Assembly (NCBI GenBank): GCA_903897925.1
Contig: CAIUDG010000080.1
Span: 100,126-164,125 of the forward strand
From: an uncultured beta proteobacterium
GTDB taxonomy: Bacteria > Pseudomonadota > Gammaproteobacteria > Burkholderiales > Burkholderiaceae_C
DNA: 64,000 nucleotides
Reading direction: 5' to 3'
In this document: positions 17,867 to 28,054 of the stretch, one piece after another
Layout: the number at the start of each line of letters is the position of its first letter
Position numbering within the stretch: the stretch's first letter is position 1
Made by a program: the position numbers and the translations under genes
Notes under the pieces: generated by a model
What the model saw: only the letters and a program-made list of their open reading frames with translations
Told to the model about the DNA's origin: nothing
Databases searched by the model: none

Positions 17867-18493
17867 TCAGCTAATCAAGCCCTGCTGCATTGCGTAGCGC
17901 GTCAGTGCCGTAACATCGTTGACACCGATTCGGCCCATGATCTGGGCGCGATGGAACTCTACGGTTTTGTGACTGATGCCCAGCGTTCGCGCCGCCTGCT
18001 TTGTCGTCTGGCCGGAGGCGACCAGACGCAATATCTCAATTTGCCTGGACGTCAGGCAGTCGGCCACGCTGCTTTCCGGCGCGGTGTTAAGCCGGTCTTT
18101 GATTTGCGGCGAAAGATAGCGCTTGCCGGCCAATACGGTGTCAAGCGCGCAACGCAACTCGTCCAACACGAAATCTTTGTGCAAATAGCCCGAAGCGCCG
18201 GCGTCCAGCGCTTGCTGGATGGTCTCTTTCCGGTCAATGGCGGAGAGTATGAGTATTTCGATTGCCGGCAGGCTGGCATGGATTTGGCGCGTAGCCTCAA
18301 TGCCACTTACTTCGGGCATATGGATGTCCAGGATCGCCACTTCAGGTTGCCATCGGCGCAGCGCCTCCAGCGCGGTGCGCCCATCGGCGCACTCCGCTAT
18401 CACTTCATACTGGGGCAGGGTATCTAGCAAGGCACGCATTCCTTCGCGTACCAGCAACTGATCATCTGCAAGGATAATCCGCGTTTTTTCCAT
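17867..18493 (-). CDS. NarL/FixJ-family response regulator
   Basis: The 208-residue protein has an N-terminal receiver domain with acidic D10/D11, phospho-acceptor D56 in VAILDIHMPEVSG and the lysine in LHKDFV. A C-terminal LuxR-type helix-turn-helix follows (LTSRQIEILRLVASGQTTKQAARTLGISHKTVEFHR split around residues 143-180). It is a DNA-binding output of a phosphorelay, probably fed by the divergent sensor pair starting at 18541 or by the free Hpt protein next to it. Start ATG 18493. Confidence 0.92.
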   Translation of the reverse strand: MEKTRIILADDQLLVREGMRALLDTLPQYEVIAECADGRTALEALRRWQPEVAILDIHMPEVSGIEATRQIHASLPAIEILILSAIDRKETIQQALDAGASGYLHKDFVLDELRCALDTVLAGKRYLSPQIKDRLNTAPESSVADCLTSRQIEILRLVASGQTTKQAARTLGISHKTVEFHRAQIMGRIGVNDVTALTRYAMQQGLIS

Positions 18494-18540
18494 CCGTTCG
18501 TTCTATATCAGCCCGATCAAGCGTGGATAGTAACCCAAAC

Positions 18541-19461
18541 ATGTTGATTCTTTGGCTGAATATTCTGGCGCGTCTGGCGGCTATAGGCCGCGCAATGCGC
18601 TGGCCGCTGCTGTTCAGTGCGCTCTTGCTTGCTGCTACGCTGGCGCAGGCCAGAGATAGCATTGTCTGGGCTAGCCTGGATTTTCCTCCCTGGATGATCC
18701 TGCAAGGTGAATACCGGGGCCAGGGCGCTTGGGATCTGCTATTCAAAGAAATACAGGCGCAGCTGCCGGATTACGACCACCAGGTGGTCGAGATGAATAA
18801 CGTGCGCTATGAGCAGTTGGCCGCGGCAGGCGCCCATGTGTGCAAGGTGTACTACTTCAAAACCCCGGAACGGGAGCGCGTGCTGTTTTTCTCCACGCCG
18901 GCAACCGTCTTTCTTTCGAACCATATTGTGATGCGCCGGGACAAGGCCGCCTTGCTCGGTTTTCCCGCCAGAACTTCGCTGCAGCAGCTGTTGCAAGACG
19001 CACGTTTTGATGGCAGCTTCATCGAAGGTCGTTCGTATGGGGCGCAGAGTGACCAGGCCATACGCAGCTACCTAGGCCGCGCCCATCTGCACGCCAACAT
19101 CAGCAGCAACCAAAGCCTGTTTGAATTTCTGCTGCTGGGCCGGACCGACTACATCCTTGAGTTTCCAGCGGTCCGCAACTATTTTGAACATGTGCTTTCT
19201 GTTCGCCCTGACCTGGTCAACATCGCCATCGAAGAAGCCGCCCCGTACAACCTCACCTACGTTACTTGCGCGCGCACCCCATGGGGCGCGCAGGTGATTG
19301 CGCGTGTCAACCCGATTCTGCGCCACTACCTCGGCACTCCGGCCTACCGGGCGGCAATGCTGCGCTGGTACCAGGCAGCAGACCAAGCGCAACTGGCGCG
19401 TTATTTTCCCCTGCTGACAGCCGGTTCCGGCACAGCACCAGCGAGGCCCGCCAGACCATGA
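18541..19461 (+). CDS. Periplasmic solute-binding-like sensor protein (TIGR02285-like)
   Basis: A signal peptide is followed by a family 3 solute-binding fold (IVWASLDFPPWMIL at the start of the mature protein, then HHVVE-like lobes). It resembles the TIGR02285 group of conserved periplasmic proteins. The start is uncertain: ATG 18541 gives 306 residues with a long n-region, and ATG 18595 gives a compact signal (MRWPLLFSALLLAATLAQA). The last bases overlap the start of the hybrid kinase in an ATGA junction, so this protein probably presents a ligand to that kinase. No transporter genes are nearby. Confidence 0.8.
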   Translation: MLILWLNILARLAAIGRAMRWPLLFSALLLAATLAQARDSIVWASLDFPPWMILQGEYRGQGAWDLLFKEIQAQLPDYDHQVVEMNNVRYEQLAAAGAHVCKVYYFKTPERERVLFFSTPATVFLSNHIVMRRDKAALLGFPARTSLQQLLQDARFDGSFIEGRSYGAQSDQAIRSYLGRAHLHANISSNQSLFEFLLLGRTDYILEFPAVRNYFEHVLSVRPDLVNIAIEEAAPYNLTYVTCARTPWGAQVIARVNPILRHYLGTPAYRAAMLRWYQAADQAQLARYFPLLTAGSGTAPARPARP

Positions 19462-21950
19462 CCCTGAATTCGTTGTCGCGTCGACTGACGGTTTTTCTGC
19501 TGGCCACCATCGTCGGTGTCGCCCTGGCAACGGGCATTGGTTTTTATGTCTATACGAAGCGGCAGATTGACCAGGAACTCAAGGACAAGGCCCGGGTCAC
19601 TCTGGAATATCTGGCTGGCAGTTTTTCCGAGCCCCTGTGGACGCTCAATGAAGTCATCGTCCGGCAGATTGGAACGACGGTGGCGCAGGACCCGTCGATC
19701 AGTGCCATCGAGGTGATTGACAGTGGGCGCAACAAGCAGATTTTTTCTTACCAGCGCGCACACGATAGCGCCGACCTGCAAATGTCCCGCCCGGTGATGC
19801 ACCAGAATTTTGTAGTGGGCGAAGTGCGCATTGCGTTGAACCGCCGGCAGTTTGATGCGCGCACCCACGAACTGTTTCTGTTTCTGTTGGTGATGATTGT
19901 CATCGTCATTTTGGTCCTGGCGTCTTCGACCACGGCGCTCGTCAATTTTATTTTGCGCCATCCGTTTTCGGAGTTGACCTGGATTGTGGCCGCGTACAGC
20001 CGCGGCGACTACGCGGCTACTACCAAAATACGCTACCGCGAGTTTGAGTCCATCATGCAGCTCATTCAGGGGATGGGGCAGAAGATTGTCGACCAGCTCA
20101 GGCAACTGAAGGAGAGTAACCAGGAGCTGGAGCGCCGGGTGAGCGAACGCACCAACGCGCTTGCCGCCAGCGAGGCACACTTTCGATTGCTGGTTGAACA
20201 ATCGCCGGATGGAATTTTTCTTGCCGACCGGGACGGCTGCTATTTGGACGTTAATTCGGTCGGCGCGGCGATGCTGGGCTATACCCGGCAGGAGATATTG
20301 GAGCGATCCCTTTCCGATGTGCTCAGCGCGTCAGAGCGACCACGGCTGGCACCGACCATCGGTAGCTTTGCCAACGGCCAGGTGCTTAGTTCGGAGTGGC
20401 TATTCGTGCGCAAGGACGGGTCGAACTTCGTTGGCGAGCTGGTTGGCCGCCAGCTTCCCGATGGCCGTCTGCAGGGCATCCTGCGTGACGTGACCATCCG
20501 CAGGCAGGCGGAAAATGAAATGCTGCGCGCCAAGGAACTTGCCGAAGCGGCCAGCCGCGTCAAGTCCGACTTTATTGCCAACATGAGCCATGAGCTGCGT
20601 ACCCCCATGAACGCAATCATTGGCATGTCCCACCTGCTGCTCAACACCGACATCAACCCGCGGCAACGGGACTTCCTGCGCAAGATACAGCGCTCGTCGC
20701 AGCATTTGCTGGACCTGATCAGTGATGTGCTGGATTTTTCCAAGATCGAAGCAGGAGAAATGCGCCTGGACAGTGTGCCGTTCCAGCTGGAGCATCTGCT
20801 CGACGACGTGACGCTGCTGCATTCCGAGCAGGCCGCTGCAAAACAGTTGCAAATCGTATTGAAAGTGGAACCCGATGTGCCGCACCAGCTGATCGGCGAC
20901 TTTATAAAGCTCAAGCAGATATTGCTCAACTTGCTATCCAACGCCATCAAATTTACTCCGCACGGCGAGATCCGCCTTGGCGTGTGCCTGGTGCCAGTAC
21001 CGGTCAGCGGGCTGCTGCTGCGCTTTACCGTGGCAGACAGTGGAATCGGTATCGATAAAGACCAGATTGGCCGCCTGTTCCAGAGCTTTCAGCAGGCCGA
21101 CAGTTCCACCACCCGCAAATATGGCGGCACCGGACTTGGTTTGGCTATTTCCAAACGTTTGGCCGAGTTGATGGGCGGAGAAATAGGCGTTTCCAGCGAA
21201 CCCGGGCATGGCAGTGCGTTCTGGTTTACGGTGCGTCTGCAGCGCGGGGCGGATACCACACCGCACGCTGTGACGGCGCCGTCTGTCGAGCCGGTGCTGG
21301 ACCCGGCAGGCATGCGGGCCATCGTCGGCGCGCGTGTCCTGGTGGTGGATGACAACCCCCTGAACCAGGAACTGCTGCGCATCTTTCTTGAACAGGCCGG
21401 CCTGGCCGTGGACGTGGCTGCCAATGGTGCCATGGCGCTGCAGGCGCTGGTACAGCGCAAGGAAAACGACTATGCACTCATTCTGATGGACATGCACATG
21501 CCAGAAATGGACGGCGCGACGGCCTGTGCTGCCATCCGCCGGGCTCCGCAGTGGGCGGCGCTGCCGATTATCGGAATCACCGCCAATGTGGCGCCGGAGG
21601 AGCGCAGTTCGGGCCTGCGCGCGGGGATGAACGATGTGACCGACAAGCCGGTGACTCCGAATGCATTGGGTGCTATCTTGTTGCGCTGGATCACGCCAGG
21701 TCCCGCACCGGCCGTGGCGCCATTGTTGGATGCACAAGCATTTGACCGGGTGTGCCAGACGCTGGCGAACCAGTTGTCGGGCAATGAATTGCGCGCGAAA
21801 TATACGCTGTACCAGCACGCCGAACTGCTGCAGTCGGCTTCCCGTTCGGCCTTTGAGGCGCTGCGCGCGGCAGTGGAAGACATCGACTTTGAACGGGCGC
21901 AGGATGCGCTTGTCCTGCTGCGGCGCACGCAGGTCGCGGGCAGCACCTAG
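19458..21950 (+). CDS. Membrane hybrid sensor histidine kinase
   Basis: The ATG at 19458 overlaps the upstream TGA and gives 830 residues. Order: transmembrane 1 (about 9-29), periplasmic loop, transmembrane 2 (about 138-168), HAMP-like linker and coiled coil, PAS (about 235-350), HisKA with phospho-accepting H378 in [12 protein letters not shown], HATPase with [14 protein letters not shown], and a receiver with D678 in [13 protein letters not shown]. There is no recognisable Hpt; the about 100 C-terminal residues are helical without the Hpt histidine motif. It likely senses through the periplasmic partner encoded just upstream. Confidence 0.93.
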   Translation: MTLNSLSRRLTVFLLATIVGVALATGIGFYVYTKRQIDQELKDKARVTLEYLAGSFSEPLWTLNEVIVRQIGTTVAQDPSISAIEVIDSGRNKQIFSYQRAHDSADLQMSRPVMHQNFVVGEVRIALNRRQFDARTHELFLFLLVMIVIVILVLASSTTALVNFILRHPFSELTWIVAAYSRGDYAATTKIRYREFESIMQLIQGMGQKIVDQLRQLKESNQELERRVSERTNALAASEAHFRLLVEQSPDGIFLADRDGCYLDVNSVGAAMLGYTRQEILERSLSDVLSASERPRLAPTIGSFANGQVLSSEWLFVRKDGSNFVGELVGRQLPDGRLQGILRDVTIRRQAENEMLRAKELAEAASRVKSDFIANMSHELRTPMNAIIGMSHLLLNTDINPRQRDFLRKIQRSSQHLLDLISDVLDFSKIEAGEMRLDSVPFQLEHLLDDVTLLHSEQAAAKQLQIVLKVEPDVPHQLIGDFIKLKQILLNLLSNAIKFTPHGEIRLGVCLVPVPVSGLLLRFTVADSGIGIDKDQIGRLFQSFQQADSSTTRKYGGTGLGLAISKRLAELMGGEIGVSSEPGHGSAFWFTVRLQRGADTTPHAVTAPSVEPVLDPAGMRAIVGARVLVVDDNPLNQELLRIFLEQAGLAVDVAANGAMALQALVQRKENDYALILMDMHMPEMDGATACAAIRRAPQWAALPIIGITANVAPEERSSGLRAGMNDVTDKPVTPNALGAILLRWITPGPAPAVAPLLDAQAFDRVCQTLANQLSGNELRAKYTLYQHAELLQSASRSAFEALRAAVEDIDFERAQDALVLLRRTQVAGST

Positions 21951-21953
21951 GAG

Positions 21954-21975
21954 CCTAGGCAATCACCCAGTTCAC
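21954..21975 (+). repeat. 22-nt intergenic motif, copy 2
   Basis: CCTAGGCAATCACCCAGTTC followed by AC; 20 of 22 positions match copy 1 at 17346-17367. It sits immediately after the hybrid-kinase stop codon. Confidence 0.6.
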
Positions 21976-22157
21976 CTTGGACCGGCAAGCTCCTATGCTT
22001 GGCTCTGGTTCACGGCGCACCAATCTGTGGCTACAGGTTGGCGTGCCGTCATGGCGTATTTGCGCTGCATTGATCGGCGGGTAGACGCCGTGCTTATTTC
22101 GCTCAGGGACCCGATACACAGGGAAGCAGACAGAGATAGCGCATTGGGAGTGTGGGG

Positions 22158-23291
22158 ATGGTTCCGAACAAGGAAAAAACGGTCCTGGTGGTGGATGACA
22201 CCAAAGAAAACCTGACTGTCATTGGCGAGTTGCTTGAGCCGACGTACCGTGTGCGTCTGGCCTTGTCCGGAGAGCGGGCGCTGAAAGTGGCGCAGTTGGA
22301 CCCGCGCCCCGACCTGATACTGCTGGATGTGATGATGCCGGAAATGGACGGCTATGCGGTGCTGGAGCGGCTGCGGGCGATCCCGGCGACGCGGGATATT
22401 CCGGTGATTTTCGTTACCGCCATGAACGCCATGGAAGATGAGGAGCGTGGCTTGCGCCTGGGTGCGGTGGACTATGTAACCAAGCCTATACGCCCGGCTA
22501 TTCTTCTGGCCCGTGTCAACACCCATATTGAACTCAAGCAGGCGCGCGACTGGCTCGCGGACCAGAACGGCTATCTCGAAAGCGTGGTGAAACGGCGCAC
22601 CTGGGAAAACGAACTGATCAAAGACATCAGTCTGAACGCACTGGCGACGCTGGCCGCGAAGCGCGACAACGAAACCGGCAACCACCTGCAACGCACCCGC
22701 TCCTATGTAGAAGCACTGATGCTGCGCTTGTGCGATCACCCGCGTTTCCAGGCGCATCTCGGGCCGCGCCAGCGCGCCATGATTGCCAAAGCGACACCGT
22801 TGCACGATATCGGCAAGGTGGGTATTCCCGACCACATTCTGCTCAAGCCCGGTCGCCTTACGCCGACGGAATTCGAGACCATGAAATGCCACGCCCAGAT
22901 CGGCTCGGACGCCCTGACGGACGCGATGCAGCGGGTGCTGGGCCGGGATGCGGAACTGCTCAAGGCAGAGCGGGAAGACTCACCGCTGGCGTTTCTGGAA
23001 GTGGCGCGGCAAATTGCTATTGGTCACCACGAACGCTGGGATGGAACGGGCTATCCGGCGGGTCTCGCAGGCGATGCCATACCGGTTTGCGCACGGCTGA
23101 TGGCCCTGGCCGATGTTTACGACGCCATGATCAGTCGCCGCCACTACAAGGGGCCGATTCCGGTAGCCGAAGTGGTGGCCACCATCGCCGCCGGAAGCGG
23201 CTCGCATTTTGACCCCGACATCGTCGATGCCTTCCTCGGCTTACAGGAGCAGTTTGCTGAAATTTCCAGTCGTTACGACGACGCGAAATAG
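22158..23291 (+). CDS. Response regulator with HD-GYP phosphodiesterase domain (RpfG-type)
   Basis: The ATG at 22158 follows GGGAG at good spacing and gives 377 residues. An N-terminal receiver has D57 in LILLDVMMPEMDG. The C-terminal HD-GYP domain is complete, with H216-D217 in HDIGKVGIPDHILLKPG, HAQIGSD, GHHERWDGTGYPAGL and ALADVYDAM. Such proteins degrade cyclic di-GMP when phosphorylated. It lies between the first hybrid kinase and the FIST sensor gene, so it is the probable enzymatic output of this island. Confidence 0.94.
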   Translation: MVPNKEKTVLVVDDTKENLTVIGELLEPTYRVRLALSGERALKVAQLDPRPDLILLDVMMPEMDGYAVLERLRAIPATRDIPVIFVTAMNAMEDEERGLRLGAVDYVTKPIRPAILLARVNTHIELKQARDWLADQNGYLESVVKRRTWENELIKDISLNALATLAAKRDNETGNHLQRTRSYVEALMLRLCDHPRFQAHLGPRQRAMIAKATPLHDIGKVGIPDHILLKPGRLTPTEFETMKCHAQIGSDALTDAMQRVLGRDAELLKAEREDSPLAFLEVARQIAIGHHERWDGTGYPAGLAGDAIPVCARLMALADVYDAMISRRHYKGPIPVAEVVATIAAGSGSHFDPDIVDAFLGLQEQFAEISSRYDDAK

Positions 23292-23324
23292 CGACTGCGC
23301 AGTCGGCTCCATCGCCAAGCCTCT

Positions 23325-24455
23325 ATGAAAACTGAAATCTATTTGTCCGGTGATCAGATGCGGTCCGACGCGTTGCGCAACACCCTGGAGCGTTGGCATG
23401 CGAGTGATCCTTCGCGCATGGCCTTTGCGCTGGTTCCGGAAGCAGAACAGGCGTGCGTCAGCCTGTTGCAGAACGAATGCCTTCGTGCCGGCGTGCCACT
23501 GGCGGGGGCCGTCTTTCCTGCACTGATTCAGGAAAATCGCTTTGTCACTTCGGGTGTCTGGCTGTTAAGCCCGGCACTCGGGAGCGGGCGCTTTCTGATC
23601 AATGATCTCGACAGCAATGCCATGCTTTGTGCGCATCGGATCGCTGCGGCGGTGCGACCACAACTCGGCGCCAGAAAAATGACGCTGTTCATGGTGTTTG
23701 ACAGCATGGTGAGCCATATTTCCAGCATTCTGGATGAGCTCTATCTGGAGCTGGGCGATGCCGTCAATTACCTCGGCGTCAACGCCGGCAGTGAAAGTTT
23801 CCAGCCATTGGACTGCCTGTTCGACAACTACATGCTGGAGGGCAACGCAGTGCTGTGCCTGCTCATTCCAGAGTTTGAGGCGGCACTGGCGCACGGTTAT
23901 GCGTCGCCTGAAGAAGTGGTGAGCGTTACTGCCAGTGTGGGAAACCGCATTACGCACATCGACTGGCGACCGGCCTTTGAGGTCTACCGCGAACAGATCA
24001 AGCAAATTTATGCGATTGAACTGACCCGCGAAAACTTTTACCAGTACGCAGTGCATTTTCCTTTCGGAATTGCACTGGCCACGGGTGAGACCTTGGTCAG
24101 GATACCGGTCGGCGTCGCGCCGGATGGCGCCATCCATTGCGTTGGCGAAGTTCCGGAGTACGCCATGCTGACCCTGCTGCAGGGACCGGTGCCGGGTGCC
24201 ACCGACGTGCTGGAAAAAATCGCCAGCCATCTGGCGTCTCCTGGACCGGAAGCCCTTCTACTTGGCTTCTATTGCGCCGGGCGACGCATGCACCTTGGCA
24301 ACGCAGCGGAACAGGAATTGCTGCACCTGGCGCAAAGGACCGGCATGGCGATTGGCGGTGCGCTATCCCTGGGCGAAATTGGAAGTATTGAGCGCGGTGC
24401 CTATCCATATTTTCATAACGGTGCACTGGTGTGCGCCCACTGGACTGCAATATGA
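23325..24455 (+). CDS. FIST-domain sensory protein
   Basis: The 376-residue cytoplasmic protein matches the FIST architecture: an N-terminal FIST domain (about 20-225, with the [18 protein letters not shown] block) and a FIST_C domain (about 235-370, with [16 protein letters not shown] and [10 protein letters not shown]). FIST domains are proposed small-molecule sensors, possibly for amino acids, usually linked to kinases or c-di-GMP enzymes. Its stop overlaps the start of the following kinase (ATGA), which strongly suggests the two work together. Confidence 0.82.
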   Translation: MKTEIYLSGDQMRSDALRNTLERWHASDPSRMAFALVPEAEQACVSLLQNECLRAGVPLAGAVFPALIQENRFVTSGVWLLSPALGSGRFLINDLDSNAMLCAHRIAAAVRPQLGARKMTLFMVFDSMVSHISSILDELYLELGDAVNYLGVNAGSESFQPLDCLFDNYMLEGNAVLCLLIPEFEAALAHGYASPEEVVSVTASVGNRITHIDWRPAFEVYREQIKQIYAIELTRENFYQYAVHFPFGIALATGETLVRIPVGVAPDGAIHCVGEVPEYAMLTLLQGPVPGATDVLEKIASHLASPGPEALLLGFYCAGRRMHLGNAAEQELLHLAQRTGMAIGGALSLGEIGSIERGAYPYFHNGALVCAHWTAI

Positions 24456-27400
24456 ACCGGGTCAGGCTGCTGACCATGCTCTATGACCTGGCCCGGGTCA
24501 TTGGCGCGCAGAGCAGTTTGCCGCCACTGCTCAAGCGCGCGCTGCAGCGGCTGATGTTTCATACCGGCTTTCCGGTGGGTGCCGTGTTGCGCCAGGTGCT
24601 CAGTGCAGAGGGCGCCGTATTGCGGCTCGATACGGTGCTGGGCGACCACCGCATGGCGGCCCGCAGTGGCAGCACCGTGGACATGCCAGTGGCCTGGGCG
24701 CAGGGGCCGATTGCGTTGCTGCGCGGTGCGCTGGTGCAGCAAGGTGCGGGAACCCTGCTGGACGGCTATGGCGCGGCACTGCGGTTGCCGGTACCCGGCT
24801 TTGGCGCCATCGTGTTGCTTGGCAAAGCAGACCGCGCGATCGACCTGCCCATCGCCGAACTGTTTCCGCAGATTCTGGACAACCTGTCCCAAGCGATCAC
24901 GCTGTGTGCCAACAACGATGACTATGCGCGGCAAATCGAGGAAGACCGCGACAGTGCGCGGCAAAAGCTGGAAATGGAGCGCACGCGCTTGCACACCCTG
25001 GTTTCATCCATTCCCGATGTGGTCTGGCTCAAGGACCCGGACGGCGTTTACCTCTTTTGCAATCCCAAGTTCGAGAGTTTCTTTGGCAGCGCCGAAGCCG
25101 ACATCATCGGCAAGACCGATTACGACTTCGTTGACCGCGAGCAGGCAGACTTCTTTCGTGAAAATGACCGCAAGGCCATGGAGCTTGGCGGACCGCGCAC
25201 CAATGAAGAATGGCTGACCTTTGCCTCGAATGGGTACCGCGGACTGTTCGAGGCCACCAAGGTGCCCATGCGCGCCGGGAACGGACAGCTCATCGGTGTG
25301 CTGGGCGTGGCGCGTGACATCACCTTGCGCAAACAAATGGAAGACGAATTGCGGCAAAGCGACCAGCGTTTTCGCAGCATGTTTGAAATGTCTCCGGACC
25401 CGGTGTGGCTCATCGAGGATCAGCATTTTGTGGAATGCAATCAGGCGGCGGTGAGCATGCTGGGTTTTCGCGAGAAGTCGGAATTCCTGCACATCCATCC
25501 CGGGCAGATATCGCCGCAATACCAGCCTGACGGAGAAGCGTCTTTCAGCAAAGCCGAACGCATGATGGCAATGGCCAAGGAAAAAGGCATGCACCGTTTC
25601 GAGTGGGTGCACTTGCGCGCGGATGGCAGCACCTTTGACGCCGAAGTGACGCTGTCTGCGCTGCGCCTGCAGGATCGCCCAATTATTTATTGCACCTGGC
25701 GCGACATCACGCAGCGCAAACAGACGGAGCGCGAGCTGAAAAGTCACCAGGAGCACCTGGAGGAGTTGGTTGCGTCACGCACCAACGAACTGCAGGCCAG
25801 CCAGCAACAGTTGGCGACGATTATTGAAAACCTGCCCGCCATCTTGTTTACCAAAGATGCGCAAGGCCGCCACCTGATGGTCAATCGCCATTTCGAGGAA
25901 GGTGTGGGGGTGAGCAGAGATATTGCGATTGGCCGTACCGATAGGGAAATCTTTCCCGCTGACGCCGCGCAAAGCATTATGGAAATGGACCGGCGCGTGC
26001 TCGACGGCAAGGCGCCCATGACCTTTGAAGAGCGTGTACCGCACCCGGACGGCCAGTTGCACGACTACTTGACGACCAAGGTGCCCTTGCTAAATAGCCA
26101 GGGGGAGGCGCACTCCCTGATTGGCATCGCCACCGATATTACCTACCTGAAAAAGCTGCACGCCGAACTCGCACAGGCCCTGAATGCGGCGGAAGCGGCC
26201 AGCCAGGCCAAGAGTCTGTTTCTGGCGAACATGTCGCACGAGATACGTACGCCGATGAACGCCATCATGGGCTTGTCGCACCTGGTGCGGCAGGAAGGCG
26301 TGAGCGCTTCGCAACAGCAGCAGCTGGAGAAGATTGATGGCGCGGCGCGCCACCTGCTGGGCATCATCAACGACATACTGGACTTCTCCAAGATTGAGGC
26401 CGGCAAGCTGGAACTCGACGCCACCGACTTCGAACTCCGCAGCGTGGTCGACAACGTGCTCACGCTGATTGGCGATGCGGCCCGCGCCAAGCGCCTCACG
26501 GTGCGCACCGCCTTCGATGGCCTGCCGCGTTTTCTGCACGGCGACGGTTTGCGCCTGGGCCAGATTTTGCTCAACTTCGCCGGCAACGCCGTCAAGTTCA
26601 CGCAGCAGGGCGGAATCACGCTCAGCGCAGAGGTACGGCGGCGCAATGGTGCCTGTTGGTGGCTGCACTTTGAAGTGCGCGACACCGGTATTGGTATTTC
26701 CGCCGAAGACCAGGAACGGCTGTTCCAGGCCTTTGAGCAGGCCGATGCCTCGACCACACGCCACTATGGCGGCACCGGTTTGGGACTGGCGATTTCCAAG
26801 CGCTTGGCCGGCCTCATGGGCGGCAGTGTCGGGGTGCAGAGCAAGCCCGGGCAGGGCAGTGTTTTCTGGGTCGAATTGCCATTTGCGCAGGCCCAGCCCC
26901 AGGCCCACAGCGGCGCTGCCAAGGCCCATTTGAGCCACAGCGAACTCGTGGCGCGGCTGGCGGTCCATGCCGGGCAGCGCCTGCTGCTGGTAGAAGACAA
27001 CCCGCTGAACCAGGAGGTTGCACAGGCCTTGTTGCAAGGCGTTGGGCTGCAGGCCGACCTGGCGGTGAATGGCATGCAGGCGATCGATGCGGTGCGCCAG
27101 GTGGATTACGACCTGATTCTGATGGACATGCAGATGCCGGTGATGGACGGACTGGAGGCCACGCGCTGTATCCGCCAATTTCCTGGGCAGGCCCAGCTGC
27201 CGATTTTGGCGATGACGGCCAACGCCTTCAACGAGGACCGTGAGCGTTGCCTGGACGCCGGCATGAACGACTTCGTCGCCAAGCCGGTGGACCCGGACCA
27301 CCTCTACGCCACGCTGCTGCGCTGGTTGCCTACGCCGCGTGAGTTGCCCGCGGGCACCCCAGCCGCTGTGCCGGCCGCAGCGCCGGTGTCATGCGATGTG

Positions 27401-28039
27401 GCCCCGGAGATTTGCCAGGGGCTTCGAAGCATTCCAGGGCTGGACCTGCCGCTGGCGCTCAAAATCACGCGCGGCGATGCCTTGCAGCTGCACAAGTACT
27501 TGCGGCGCTTTCGCCAGGAGCACGCCGAAGACGCGCAGCGGCTGCGCCAGTTGCTGCAGCAGGACCGGCACGAAGAAGCGACGCGTTTGGTCCACACCCT
27601 GAAGGGTCTGGTAGGCACCTTCGGCTTGCTGACGCTGCATGATTTTTTGCAGGAAATCGAGTTGCAGTTGCGCGCTGGGGCAGCGGGCGTGCAGATGGCA
27701 CTTGCGCGGCTGGAGGCCGACCTGGCTGCGCTGGTATCGGCGATAGATGCGTTGCCGGCACTGGCGACCCAGGCGCCCAGCGCAACGCTGGACCAGGCTG
27801 GCCTGCGCCAGGGTTTGGCCTTGCTGCGCAGCCACCTTGCCGCAGCCGACATGGCCAGTGGCCGCCTCTACGAAACCATCCACGCCAGCCTGGAGTGCGC
27901 CCTTGGCCAGATTGCCAACACTTTGGCGCGCCAGATCGAGGCCTTTGAGTTTGACGAGGCAGTGGCATTGGTCGATGAAATTCTGCTCAGAACCCACCGT
28001 GACACCCTGGCGCCTATACCCCGCGCAGGTCAGAAATAG
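24452..28039 (+). CDS. Cytoplasmic multi-PAS hybrid histidine kinase with receiver and Hpt
   Basis: The ATG at 24452 overlaps the FIST stop and gives 1195 residues. No membrane span is visible. Order: GAF-like N-terminal region (about 1-165), coiled coil, three PAS domains (about 180-300, 305-425 and 450-560), HisKA with H596 in [13 protein letters not shown], HATPase ([14 protein letters not shown]), receiver with D892 in [13 protein letters not shown], and a C-terminal Hpt with H1048 in [13 protein letters not shown]. It carries a full internal His-Asp-His relay. Overlap with the FIST gene suggests that FIST protein is its input partner. Confidence 0.93.
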   Translation: MNRVRLLTMLYDLARVIGAQSSLPPLLKRALQRLMFHTGFPVGAVLRQVLSAEGAVLRLDTVLGDHRMAARSGSTVDMPVAWAQGPIALLRGALVQQGAGTLLDGYGAALRLPVPGFGAIVLLGKADRAIDLPIAELFPQILDNLSQAITLCANNDDYARQIEEDRDSARQKLEMERTRLHTLVSSIPDVVWLKDPDGVYLFCNPKFESFFGSAEADIIGKTDYDFVDREQADFFRENDRKAMELGGPRTNEEWLTFASNGYRGLFEATKVPMRAGNGQLIGVLGVARDITLRKQMEDELRQSDQRFRSMFEMSPDPVWLIEDQHFVECNQAAVSMLGFREKSEFLHIHPGQISPQYQPDGEASFSKAERMMAMAKEKGMHRFEWVHLRADGSTFDAEVTLSALRLQDRPIIYCTWRDITQRKQTERELKSHQEHLEELVASRTNELQASQQQLATIIENLPAILFTKDAQGRHLMVNRHFEEGVGVSRDIAIGRTDREIFPADAAQSIMEMDRRVLDGKAPMTFEERVPHPDGQLHDYLTTKVPLLNSQGEAHSLIGIATDITYLKKLHAELAQALNAAEAASQAKSLFLANMSHEIRTPMNAIMGLSHLVRQEGVSASQQQQLEKIDGAARHLLGIINDILDFSKIEAGKLELDATDFELRSVVDNVLTLIGDAARAKRLTVRTAFDGLPRFLHGDGLRLGQILLNFAGNAVKFTQQGGITLSAEVRRRNGACWWLHFEVRDTGIGISAEDQERLFQAFEQADASTTRHYGGTGLGLAISKRLAGLMGGSVGVQSKPGQGSVFWVELPFAQAQPQAHSGAAKAHLSHSELVARLAVHAGQRLLLVEDNPLNQEVAQALLQGVGLQADLAVNGMQAIDAVRQVDYDLILMDMQMPVMDGLEATRCIRQFPGQAQLPILAMTANAFNEDRERCLDAGMNDFVAKPVDPDHLYATLLRWLPTPRELPAGTPAAVPAAAPVSCDVAPEICQGLRSIPGLDLPLALKITRGDALQLHKYLRRFRQEHAEDAQRLRQLLQQDRHEEATRLVHTLKGLVGTFGLLTLHDFLQEIELQLRAGAAGVQMALARLEADLAALVSAIDALPALATQAPSATLDQAGLRQGLALLRSHLAAADMASGRLYETIHASLECALGQIANTLARQIEAFEFDEAVALVDEILLRTHRDTLAPIPRAGQK

Positions 28040-28054
28040 CAGGCACAAACCCAT

